A stretch of 64,000 nucleotides of DNA from NCBI RefSeq assembly GCF_000002865.3, contig NW_001865041.1, positions 392,421 to 456,420 on the forward strand, given 5' to 3'. Shown here one piece after another: positions 35,444 to 45,736 of this stretch. The position numbers and the translations under genes were made by a program. A model generated the notes under the pieces. The model saw nothing but the letters and a program-made list of their open reading frames with translations. It made no database searches and had not been told where the DNA came from. Position 1 is the stretch's first letter. Every line of letters starts with the position of its first letter. Source of the DNA: Monosiga brevicollis MX1 (Eukaryota; Opisthokonta; Choanoflagellata; Craspedida; Salpingoecidae).

Positions 35444-38187
35444 CTATGCAACTGGTGGCTCATCATGGTCGTGCTCATCCGCAGGTGCCGGTGCCGGCGC
35501 CGGAATCTCCGGCGCCTGGGGTGCCTGAGGATGATCAGGCGCCGGCACGGTGACTACGGCCGGTTGGTGGTGCTGAACGTGGTCCACATCGTCCTGCTCT
35601 TGGGCCAGGTGATGCTGAGCCAGCTGGGCATGCTCCAAATGTTGATGTTCCAGTTGCTGTTGCTGTTGCTGCATCATTAATTGCTGCTGCATCTGCAGGT
35701 GCTGCTGGTGATACTGTTGAGTTTGCAATTGAATCTGTTGTTGGTGGTAAGCTTGCTGGTGATCCATAAGCTGATGTTGTTGCTGCAACGCGTGCGGGTC
35801 GCCATCCTGGGCCGCCTGGGCCTGGACTTGCTGCTCTTGCGCGGCAAGGATCGGCCCATAGACACGATGGTACTCTGCCATCTCGACAATGTACTCGTCG
35901 TCTGCCAGGCGGGCCTTCTTTTTGTACGGCTTGCGGTCCTTGTTGGACATGTGCTTCCAAAGCTCGCGCAGCTTGGCCTGTACTGACTTCTTCTCGTGAG
36001 GGGCCAGTGACTCGGCCACAGAGTCGCGATGTTCTTCGACAAAAATTTTGTAGGCCGTGGGCTTGGTTGGTGGCTTGGGCGGTGCTTGTTGCAATTGCTA
36101 TGGGTCAGGAATAGGAATGCACGCGAAGAGATGAGAACGGACAATCATGACAACGCACAAGAGCAGGCCAATTTTTTTTCTTTCCCTGTGCTGAGGGCGA
36201 CAGCATCTGTAACCTTCCCCGCACGCATGTATTGCGTATGCGAACGTACGCGCTGCTGCTCTTCCATAAGCATTTGTGGATGCAAAAACGGTTGCATGGG
36301 CTGGCCTTGCTGCATCTGCAGTTGTTGCGGGTGCAATTGCTGAGGATGCAGCTGTTGTTGCATGGGTGGGTGCATGAGGTACTGGCTCTCGGGCTCCTCG
36401 CGGCGCAAGCGTTGAGATTCGTACTATACACAAGGGAACACCACGACACGTATCACGGGCCAAGTGAGCGCGGCTTCAAGCTTTAACCTTGGATGGGTTT
36501 ACCCCGGAAACCAATATTCGAGAGGCAGATCAGCCATCAATGGGGCGACATACCTCCTTCCACATTTCCTCGACGCGACGGTGGTATTCGGCTTGTTTCT
36601 CAGGCACGAGCGAATGCCATTCCTGGGAGGCTTGTTGGTGAATCATATTCTCATCAATGGGCTCGTGGGGGTTGTTGGCTTGACGAGCACGCTTCAAATC
36701 CTCGGTGTAGAGTTCGATACCCGAACGCGGGGGCGGCACAGCCTGTGGCATGGCTGCCTCCTGCATGGGGCTATCTTTGAGAGGCACGCCCTTGAGCTTG
36801 CGGTCACGTTTGGCTTGCGGGTTGCTCTCGTAAAACTGAGCCATCTCAGCGTAGTATTTGGTCATGTTTTCCGTGGCTGCGCTTTGGTATGGTTGCTGCA
36901 CGAAGGAGCAGAGAGAAACAAAGACAAAGCGGCAAATCAAGATGAGAAGGCACATACAACGTGACTTAAGAGCAAGGAAGCCAAGCACCAACCTTCTCCT
37001 CTGCCGAGAGTTCTTTCCACCGATCACTGAGCGCTTTCTGGATGTGCTTGGCTTGGCGGCTGTCAATTTGAGCGGCAATGGTTTCACGGGCGTCCTGAGC
37101 CCACAACAAGAAGGCTGACATTGGCTTTTTGGGAATATTCGGGTAGAGCTACGTGGACAGACGGACAGACGGACAGACCAGCATACGCACGCACGCGCGG
37201 AGCACGCACACACATGATTGAGGGGTTGAGAGCTGCAACACTGCAAAAGACAGGCGGATGAAGCACGCGCCGATGGAATGAGCAGAGAGCGAACATACAT
37301 CCTTGGCTTTGAGTTTACCGGGCTGCCGACGCATATGTGAAATGCGGGCAAACTGGTCAGTGGTCAGGACCTTGCCGCGAATGAGGGCATGGTAGTAGTT
37401 TTTCATGGCAATGTGGGCAATTTCCAGATTGGTTCGACGACGCGGGATGTCCTCCGACAGCTGGCGATATCGAACGCGCGCTTGGTGGGTCGTCATGCCC
37501 TCAGGGGCGATTGCGTCCCAGTCATACGGCGGTTCACGCTCATACTACAGGGTAGTCGAGGGGTCCGAGGAAAGAGTATGATTGAGCGGTGGCGTTTGCT
37601 CCAACAGGATAGCAAAGAGGGGTGAGAAATGAAGAATTTAGTGAAACGTGTCTTACGCGTTGTTGGATAGGCAAGCGCTGTTCTTGTGCAATGACGGCAG
37701 CAACGATCATTTTGTCCTGTTCACTCCACCAAGCTGAGGTTTGATTTTACGGGGCAGGTGGGCATCAGTAATGAACGTGGGCAACGTGAAAGGCACGGTT
37801 ACGTGGCGCTGGACACGTACTGGGGCCAGCTTCGGTGTCTAGCACGGTGCCGTTCTTGCGTTTTTTGCGACGATCCCGATGGGGCTGTTGTGGGGCCTGA
37901 AGCTGCGGCTCAGGAGGCGCAAGAGGGCCGCTTGTGCCCCAGGAGGCTGGGATGGACATGGGCATCATGTGTGGTGGCATAGGATAGGGCTGAAGCATGC
38001 TTGGATGCGAGGGCACGGGCACGGCAGCTGAATGGGGGAGGCTTGAAGGAATGGAAGAGGGAGGAGCCATGCTGCCCGGGACGGGGTGGCCAAAGTTGAG
38101 CAAGGCACCGGCACCATGGCCGTGGGCAGGCTGGGCAGCAGGCTCATAGACGCCTGGGTCCGCTTCGGCATCCATCATGCCCGACAT
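35444..38187 (-). CDS. UBTF: UBF-like multi-HMG-box protein
   Basis: The order of parts resembles the RNA polymerase I factor UBF: an N-terminal SANT/dimerisation-like region (TWWSEQDKMIVAAVIAQEQR, then YDWDAIAPEGMTTHQARVRY), directly followed by HMG box 1 (PNIPKKPMSAFLLWAQDAR ... SDRWKELSAEEK, about 36990-37145). A more divergent HMG-like box follows (GIELYTEDLKRARQANNPHE ... AEYHRRVEEMWKE, about 36555-36710), then a Q/M-rich linker. A third box lies at about 35865-36080 (PTKPTAYKIFVEEHRDS ... RELWKHMSNKDRKPYKKKA). The C-terminal tail is Gln/His-rich and ends with acidic and proline stretches; UBF itself has an acidic tail. The leader is Pro/Ser/Met-rich with an RRKKRK basic patch. Stop TAG at 35444-35446. 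HMG identity is firm; UBF orthology is inferred from domain order. An alternative is a generic HMGB-type protein. Confidence 0.72.
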
Positions 38188-39431
38188 GATGTGGATCGAG
38201 CTGCACGGCTACTGGAAGCGAGATTCAGAGGGATGTAGAGGAAGGAGATCAGCCGAAATAACGGACAATTGTGATGTGATCTTCCGTTTAGCCGGACAAA
38301 GCGGGAGGTGTATGGGTATGTGTGTGCAGATGCAGGCATGGTGGCTGCCAGGTTGTCATCAACCCGGGTCACGATGGACGTACCGAAGAGTGCACGAAGG
38401 CAGGGGTTGGCAGTCGTGCCGTGGGGTGGGCCAGCCACCGACGAGCACGTCCAGCAAGGAGGGGCGAGTTGTAATTGGCAGCGGCACGGCAGCTTGGTGC
38501 GAGAGCCAAGACGGCTCACGGCTCCAAACACCGATCAAAGTGCAGGGTCGTCTTGCGAACCCGAGAATAGAGACGGTCTCGTATTGCACAAAGAGGCCAG
38601 AGGGCGAGCGAGCGAGTAACAAAGGACAGGAAAAAAAAAAAAAAAACGTCGACAATTCAGGAGGAAGAAAAACGGCAGTCTACAAGCGATGGTGTCTTGA
38701 GCGACCGTAGAAAATGAGGCCAGCAGGGCAACCTTGGGCCAATCGCACCAGCACGCGGGCAGAGCGACGATGGCTGGCAGCTCGCGGTGTGTGACGGCAG
38801 CCCGAGGCCTGATCAGCTTGAGGCAACGGCCGTTTTGTCGAATCTGTCGACAATTCCGGCGCAAGTGGAGGCGCCTGGGGGTGCTGGTGGACGTAGGTGG
38901 TGGCAGAGGGGAGAGGAGGCGAGAGAGAGAGAGAGAGACGTCGGTGGGGAACAAAAGGGAATGTAACGGTGGATAGCGGAAAGCAGTTGACAGGGAAAAA
39001 CGCGAATAAATGGTGCCAGCGTTTTCCCTGCTTGAACCTTTGCCGTCTTTTTCCCGCCTTTTGTTGTTGAAAGGGCAGGGCAGGATTAATCCGGCTTGAA
39101 CTTCAAGGAAATCCTGTGAGTTGAGCTTGGATTTGTCGACGCTCTGCTGGTCTTGAGTTTTGGCGGTCGCACAAAATCGTATCGTTGCAGAACGGAAAAT
39201 GGGGTGTACAAGGGTTCAAATCTACAAGCCTGTTTTTCAGGCTAAAATAATACACGTTCACAGGGCGCTTTACTTATTGTTTCACCGACTTTTTTGCCCC
39301 GGAAAGTTTTGCCGAAATGCACTGGCCGAACAACACCTGTTGTAAACAGAGTTACAATATGTCAGCAAAACGGTGTTCCGAGCGAGCCTTTTTTCTTTGT
39401 CTGCCTTTTCCGTTCTTTGTGACCGTGCAGC
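38188..39431. promoter_or_regulatory. divergent region UBF-like / SPT4
   Basis: A 1.24-kb gap lies between two head-to-head start codons, with no convincing gene. It contains an A-run near 38632-38647 and a short GA repeat near 38919-38938. Its length suggests non-coding 5' exons on at least one side. Confidence 0.35.
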
Positions 39432-40133
39432 ATGGAGCCAAAGCTGGACGTGTGTCCGAGTAGCAACAAGCATCTGCGCGCTTGCTTGAGCTGTGGGCTG
39501 GTCAAGGTATGTCAGGGTCGCTCGCGTAGGGTGCGCTCCAAGGCAGGGTATTGTACTGGGCCCACCAATCCGTTGTCGCGGGTTTGACCTCATTCGCTGT
39601 GGTCATGTAGACCTCGGATCAGTTTTTCGAGACGGGCTGTGAGAACTGCGCCTACCTCGACTTGAACGACAACAACGACGCCATCGACTCGTGTACAACC
39701 GCACGCTTTTACGGGTAAGCTTGTGCTTGAAGCTGCATTGTGATCCTTGCTCTTTGTCGCGACGGGTTTTCTGAGTGATTCTTCCGCTGGATTTGATGTT
39801 GGCGCAGGATTGTTTCGGTGATCGATCCGAGTGATAGCTGGGTAGCCAAATGGCAGGGTAACGGTGAGTTTCGTCGTGTGATGTCGTTGGCTTGAGTATG
39901 ATCATGCTGGCGCACATACATGCTGAAGCGGAACACGGACTTGGTTTTTTGGCTAAAAACATTGAAGCCAGACTCGTCTCTCACGCTCAAGCCTTGGGCG
40001 TTTTGTAGATGCCTGTGTGCCTGGCTGCTATGCGCTGCGCCTGCAGGGCCATCTTCCCAGTGATAAACTGGACGAGATGCCACCCAATCTTCGCCTGCGC
40101 TATGATCGGGAGCTCAAAATGAGCAATAGCTGA
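39432..40133 (+). CDS. SUPT4H1: transcription elongation factor SPT4
   Basis: SPT4 is the small zinc-binding partner of SPT5 in the DSIF complex, which clamps elongating RNA polymerase II. Exon 1 (39432-39506) encodes MEPKLDVCPSSNKHLRACLS and continues with CGLVK. Exon 2 (39611-39714) encodes TSDQFFETGCENCAYLDLND. The zinc ligands are CLSC and CENC. Later exons carry IVSVIDPSDSWVAKWQGN and DACVPGCYALRLQGHLPSDK, matching the human DSWVSKWQR and PGVYAVSVTGRLP segments. Stop TGA at 40131-40133. The length is close to human SPT4 (117 residues). Confidence 0.95.
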
Positions 40134-40671
40134 GGCATTGCCCGTTGGCCCCATCAAGACTCATGCGGTCGCTCTATCCGTGTACTGTAACCTTTCCACC
40201 GTGTAGGGAAGGCTGTTTTCCGTCTTCCATCTGCGGGCTGCGCCCCTCTTCTTTCCATTCCATCCGTCTTCAGGTTTTGAGTGTTTTTCTTTTTACAATT
40301 CACATGAAAATCGAGATATTATGATCGTTCGTTGATACCAGCAGCACCGAGCATGTTGAGCAAATGTTTTCCTCATGGTCAACTGGCGGCCAAAGTAGCG
40401 TCATTGCGACTTTGCCCGACATGACCACTCGCGATCTAGGGAAGAGCAACTTGAGGGAAGCTTGTTCATGTGCCATGCTTGTCAAAAGGGTCGCGCAGCC
40501 CTTTCCACATTCCATTTGAATCATAACAGGCTACGATGCTTACAAATAAAAATGACACAACTAGGGTTGGGATCATCGATTGCCAGTGATTTAAAAACGA
40601 GGTACGATGATGACCCGTGGCTGAGCCAACAAACCACGAGTCTCGACACCAAGCCCTAGAGCTCAAGCAGC
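40134..40671. other. intergenic between convergent SPT4 and RPL5
   Basis: No gene is seen; it holds the 3' flanks of both genes. An AATAAA lies on the plus strand near 40546, some 410 bp after the SPT4 stop, and may or may not be its polyadenylation signal. Confidence 0.35.
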
Positions 40672-41828
40672 TTAGGCATCGGCCTCAGCAGCCAGCTTCT
40701 TGCGGAAGGACTCCTTCTTCTGCTTGATGCGATCCTTGCGCTGAGCGTATGAGAGGGGAATCTTCTTGTACGACTTGTGTTCCTTGCCCTCCTGGCTCTT
40801 CTTGGGGATGATGGGGTTCTCACGGATCTTCTCGTGAGCCTCGGTGATCATGTCCTCAATGTCATCAGCACCAACGCCGAGCTTGATGTACTTGGCGAAC
40901 TGCTTGCGGAAAGCCTCGTCATCCTCATCCTGGAGCTCACGCATGTAGTTGGCGACGTGCTCACCAAAGATGTAGTCACGGACGACCTCAGCATCCATCT
41001 CCTTGGCCTCGGCATCGTAACCGGGGAAGCGCTTGTGGTTGTGGGGGATGGCGAGGCCACCGTCAACGGCACCCTTCATCACACCGAAAACACGAGAGCC
41101 GGTGGTGGTGGGGGCAAGACCGACATCGAGGTAGCAGCGGAAAGGACGGGGCTTGTCCTCGGCCTCCTCGACGAAGTAATCCTCGCCGTTGGGCTCCTCA
41201 ACACCCTTGTAGGTGTCAGCCAGGTTGAGCTTGGTCAACAGGCGGCGAGCGACCAGCAGGCCGGTGGCGTAGCAAGCCGACCAGTTGGTAAGTCCGACCT
41301 TGAAGCCGAACTGGGGCAGCTCGTGCGAGTAGGCGGCAGCCATGATGTAGTCACCCTCGAGGCGCGAGTAAGCAATCTGGGCAACAACATCGCTGGTGGT
41401 GCGGCGCACAATCAGGCGGTACTTGGGAGTGTTGTACTTGTTCTTCTCCTGGCGCACGAGGCGAGTGCGGGCATAGTAGTCGGTCTTGCCCTCGCGACGG
41501 CGACGGTACTTGACCTGGAAGCGCTTGTAGTACGCCTTGTCCATCTGGTTGGGCTACACACACATGCAGCAGATGATCGCGCAGAGTGAGTCACCGCCCG
41601 CCAAACACAACCCTCACAGCGTTGGCGCGCCGGCCTGCCCGTCCCCCAACGCATGGAAATCGTGTCATGTGGCACGTCAGGAGCGTGACATTCCCTCGCT
41701 GACGCCTGATCCCATGAGGCTAGATGGCGGCGCAGGTCTGTAGAACCTCCCTGCCCGTTTGTCCAGGACCCGGCAGCTCGGCCCGTCCCCGGACGGAGCT
41801 GGTTGAGTCGCGTGCATTCACATACCAT
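40672..41828 (-). CDS. RPL5: 60S ribosomal protein L5 (uL18)
   Basis: RPL5 binds 5S rRNA and delivers it with RPL11 to the large subunit. Almost the entire protein is in one exon (41553-40672): MDKAYYKRFQVKYRRRREGK, then TDYYARTRLVRQEKNKYNTP, GDYIMAAAYSHELPQFGFKV, and AVDGGLAIPHNHKRFPGY, all near-identical to animal RPL5. The exon has no ATG at its natural N-terminus. The initiator appears to be an ATG-only coding exon (41828-41826) directly followed by GTATGT; the intron runs 41825-41554 and splices in phase 0 to give M-PNQMDKAYYKR. If translation began at the internal ATG instead, only four residues would be lost. Strong preference for C/G-ending codons fits high expression. Confidence 0.96.
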
Positions 41829-42200
41829 GATGGCGTTGTGGGTTGGCTCGGAAAAGTGCTGTTGAACGCCGCAACGTGAGGTGATGAGGTTCAAGGTGAC
41901 CGCCCTGCCCGCGCTCCCTCGCTATCATGGACACTATCGTTTTGACCTGATTTTCTTCCACGTTTTGATTCACATTATTATGCCTTTAGGCCGAATGTCT
42001 GACAACTTTCATCTGACAAAATCCTCGACAGTAAACTTTAGAAGAGTCCTTGGAAATGAAGTTTGATCATTTGGGGTGTTGAGTAGCAGCACAGCAGGAC
42101 GAAGGCGCATCCAAAGGGAATCCGTCTCGCGCCGGCAGCTTGGACTGCATGCACACGGGAAGCTAGGCGACGAGGTGGAGGCCTGCCACCAGCCGTCATC
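41829..42200. promoter_or_regulatory. divergent promoter RPL5 / BAH-domain gene
   Basis: A 372-bp gap lies between two head-to-head start codons, so the promoter of a highly expressed ribosomal protein gene is close to a chromatin-type gene. No specific element is recognised with confidence. Confidence 0.4.
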
Positions 42201-43043
42201 ATGTTGGACGCTGATGAGGCTCTGATATGCCTGCATGAGCCGACCACGGAACGCCACGGCGCGATGCACTTTCGCAGCTGCACCATTGACACGGTCGAGT
42301 ACAAGTGCGGCGAATTTGTGCGCTGTGCCAACCTGGTGCGTGCCGGAGACCGCCGTTATTTTGTCAAGCGCTGACTGCGCACAACGCCTGCCTTCAATGT
42401 CTGTCCAGTTCCATCTTTTCGTGTCTCTCCTGACGTGCTTGGCTGTGGGTCCTGGTCATATCGACGGCAGGCTGGCTACCCAGAGTGCATTGGAGAAATC
42501 AAGGCGCTGTACGAGTTGGACAAGGCCAAGCTGTGTGATTTGACCATCTACGTTGAGCCAGAACACCTCAAGGATGGGCGCGAGCCAAGTCATGGCCGGG
42601 ATGAAGTCTTTGCCCGTCCCTCAGAAGTGACTATCAACTGCTATGAACTGCCTCAGTACGCGCGATGGCCCGACTCTCTTGAGCCTTTCTGAAACCTTTC
42701 GTGCCTCTTTCGTGGGTCTTACTTCGACATGTCGTTGGTACATGGCCGATTCCACATCCATGTGCTGCGTGCGCGATCAGGCGACAACCCGAGCAGCCCA
42801 AGCCCATGGTGGTGTCCTATCGCCAATACTGTCGTATCCAAGCGGAAAGGGTAGGCTCTTGGCCCAATCCTCTGTTCCGTTTTACGAGCCGCAAGCCAGA
42901 CTCTCACCTTTTTTGACATCCCTCTGTTTGAATTTGGTTAGAAATTCGATGTTGGCCGTGTTCAAATTCCTCTCACAGAGCAAGACCCAGAATCGCGCGA
43001 CAAGTATCGGGTGTTCTTTGTGCGCGATTGCATCCACTTTTGA
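42201..43043 (+). CDS. BAH-domain protein resembling the ARID5 N-terminus
   Basis: Four exons fit in phase: 42201-42335, 42471-42655, 42781-42850, 42942-43043, giving 163 residues. The core GEFVRCANL, GYPECIGEIKALYEL, LTIYVEPEHLKDGREPSHGR and DEVFARPSEVTINCYEL follows a BAH fold. It resembles the N-terminal region of animal ARID5B, including a downstream PMVVSYRQYCRIQAER that mirrors ARID5B VLSYPQYCRYRSM, and a final RVFFVRDCIHF that mirrors ILYCRDTFDHP. The protein stops exactly there, so no ARID DNA-binding domain follows. The similarity is from memory and moderate. A chromatin role is inferred from the BAH fold. Confidence 0.6.
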
Positions 43044-43536
43044 TTTTTATGTACAATAATAATTAGCCCCCATTTCTCGGTCATGGCACCGACAGAGTGG
43101 CAGTGTGGCAAAAGGGTCGTGCATCCGCGATGCCACCCTCTGACTTCCTTTCCTCTGGTTCAGCATTCTCCAGCATTGTTCAGCCCACCCCGCCTTTTCT
43201 TGAGCCCCAGAACCCCAAAGCCCGCAATCTTGGTGTGGTCTGCTGGCCTGTAGCCCTCGTCTTCTAAATGGCGTATAGCGCTCAGATCTATTCATCAACT
43301 TCCTGACACGTCAGTCGTGAGACATTCAGTTCACCCTCAACCTTTGGATGAGATTAAAGGAAGGAGCAGCGAGAAAAAAAAACACAGATGTTGGATTACA
43401 CAAGACAGAGGTGGTGAAAGAGAAGAGATCAGAGAGAAAGTGCGGGGAAAAATCTTTCAGCAAACTGCCAGTCGGCGGATGATAGCAAAGCGACACGAGC
43501 TTAGCTGCTGTTTAAGTTATACTGCGCTCAGCGTGC
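43044..43536. other. intergenic between convergent genes
   Basis: Nothing gene-like is seen. This is the 3' flank of the BAH gene and of the phosphoesterase gene; an A-run lies near 43373-43382. Confidence 0.35.
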
Positions 43537-45542
43537 TCATTGTAATACTGATGCGGTGGGCTCGAGCACGCCAGCATCCTCGATGCTTCCATCCTCCATG
43601 CGCACATATGTGTAAGTAGCACCGGGCTTGCCCGCCTGCAGCTCGTACACGCGTGCACCGCGCGCCCATGTTCCATAACCGCCATAGCCACTACAAGCAC
43701 ACCGCCCATTGTCCAATCCATCATGTCCCAGCGCGTTCCGAAAGAAGCATTCAAGCATGAGCCGCGTTCTGCTCAAGAGCCCAGGCATGGGTGCACTTTG
43801 TCTATGGTGAAGCATTGGCCTGACCCCAGTGGCATTGTCTTACCTGTGACGGCCAAAGCCCAGCCACATGCCATTAGAGTGGCGACAGAGCCAGTCGTTT
43901 CCATGATTGTGTCCTGCAAATGGTTGATCAGCGCGAAACGTAAAGTCTCAACAAATAATCAAGATGTTTCCTCGACTTAAAAAAAAAAAAAAAGAGGAAA
44001 GAAAGAAAGAAAGAAAGCAAAACGTGATGGCGGTGGCGTTTACCAGTAATAGCAGCATGGACACTGCCAGCACTGGCCATGGCATCAAGGAGACCGGTGC
44101 TGTTGTCTGTATAGGGTGAAATGCCGTCCTGGGCCATGCCAAAGCAGGGGGCCGTCGCCGAGCCACGTCGTGCCCGCAAGGCGGCCGCTGACGAGGGCTG
44201 CACGCTTGCAAACTCGGGCATGGGAATGTGCAAAAAGGCCATGCCTGTTCAAGAAGAGAACAAGAGTTGACTCTTTGACAGAGCTTTGCAGCCAGCATGC
44301 GGGTGGTCTCGGGAATGCAGAGCAAAGGTGTGCGTACCAGGCAGAGTCTTGTTTCCATTTCGAGCGGCCACCCGGGCCGACTCGTTGCGAAACCAGTCGA
44401 CATGCGCTTGGGTGATGACCTCGGGCAAAGTGCCTCCTCCCGTATCGAACATGAACAACGGTGTCACGGTGCCTACAATACCATTCAGACATGGGTTGAG
44501 CATCGATCGTACCGGGGGCTCGCCGAAAAAAAGTGAGCACGCTGAACAACACTTGGCGCACCATGCGAGCCTTCGATCTCTAGCACGTAATTGGATACAC
44601 CGGGCACGTTGGCAGGGCCGTGTTGGCTAAGTGAGCCTGGGAGGGTGGATTCAAAGGCCAGCAATTCGCTGCGAGATGTCGTCGACTGGCTTGTGCTGTC
44701 TATCAGCCGGCAAGCCAGTCCCACCACGGTGCGACGTGTCGGTGAGGTGGACACGGCTGCATCGTCTAGAAAGCCGCGCCTCTAGCACCCGGCCGAAGCA
44801 TGAAGCCAATTTACTCACTCTCAAAGGGGTTGTCATCATGGTTGCCAAAGAGCGTGGCGAAACTGTTACCAGTACGGAACATTCGCACAGGGATACAAAC
44901 AGATTTTGCGATACAAAGCCGCAGCGTGAGTGTTTTCGGTGTGCTATGGGCAGCGACAAGGAGGGTTCAGCTTGGTCGAGAGCCAGCGTACCTCAGGTTG
45001 CGAAGGTAGGTGGGCTGAAGCAGCTCGTCCCAGTAGGCTGTGGCATTATTCACAACATTGTTGCCCGTGATCTGGTCTCCTGTAAAGAGCACCAAATCCA
45101 CGTCCTCAAAACTCAAGATCTGCGCCGTGATCAGGACAACGTGTCGTGAAAAGGTGCGTTATGGGACAGGCAGACGAACGAGCGTGCCACGTTTGGTTTG
45201 CGTGCGGCGGCGGGGCGCTGAAAACAGGCCATACGTTGTTCATTACATGGGTCGAGTTGTGGTCAGCCACGATACCCCAGGGACCAGCTTCATCTTCACC
45301 TACGATACAGTTGTTACCGGCAACACGATGTGAGAGTCGGCAAGCACCCAAGTCGATGAGGGGCGGCACGCACGACCAGCCTTACCGTAGTGCAGGTCAG
45401 TAAACTGCACGATACGGAAAGAGCCATTGGGACGAAACTTGAGTGCAGTTGTGCAGGGCAGGACCAAGGCCAAGATGACACAGAGTCCCAGTCCCCGGTT
45501 AACCGCCATCAGTGGGCCTGACATGCAGCGTGACGAGCCCAT
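43537..45542 (-). CDS. secreted Dcr2/PAP28-like metallophosphoesterase
   Basis: This is a calcineurin-like phosphoesterase of the group containing yeast Dcr2 and plant purple acid phosphatase 28/29. A signal peptide or anchor (GLGLCVILALVLPCTTA) precedes LKFRPNGSFRIVQFTDLHYG. Metal-binding motifs in order are FTDLHYG (about 45400), VLFTGDQITGNN (about 45070), FATLFGNHDDNPFE (about 44860), AFLHIPMPEF (about 44220) and ITGHNHGNDWLC, which is assembled across an intron (43904-44043). The C-terminal GYGGYGTWARGARVYEL matches the family's end (GYGxxxWPRRARV). All metal ligands expected for the family are visible, so activity is likely; the substrate is unknown. Stop TGA at 43537-43539. The start could be 45542 or an in-frame ATG at 45527. 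At least seven introns are present. Confidence 0.83.
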
Positions 45543-45567
45543 TCCGACCCAATGCTGTGCTGACAAT

Positions 45568-45623
<56 letters not shown>

Positions 45624-45661
45624 TTGGTTTGGTCGGTTTGAGAAAGAGAGAAATAAAGAGC

Positions 45662-45695
<34 letters not shown>

Positions 45696-45736
45696 GAGAA
45701 AGGGAGAGTTTTTGAGAACTGTGGCTCACGGCGACT
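45543..45736. promoter_or_regulatory. 194-bp divergent promoter packed with GA repeats
   Basis: Start codons of the phosphoesterase (-) and the Ubl protein (+) are only 194 bp apart. GA repeats at about 45579-45619 and 45664-45711 fill much of the gap. On one strand this is a GAGA-type element, on the other a polypyrimidine tract. Confidence 0.5.

Noticed and set aside
36145-36408. Gln-rich minus-strand segment as a separate small gene
   Set aside because: It lies between HMG-box exons on the same strand with splice-like borders, so it is better read as the linker of the UBF-like protein.
40777-41589. 270-codon open frame on the plus strand opposite RPL5
   Set aside because: It is a shadow of the RPL5 exon: strong codon bias toward C/G endings removes stops on the opposite strand, and its Leu/Val-rich translation resembles nothing I know.
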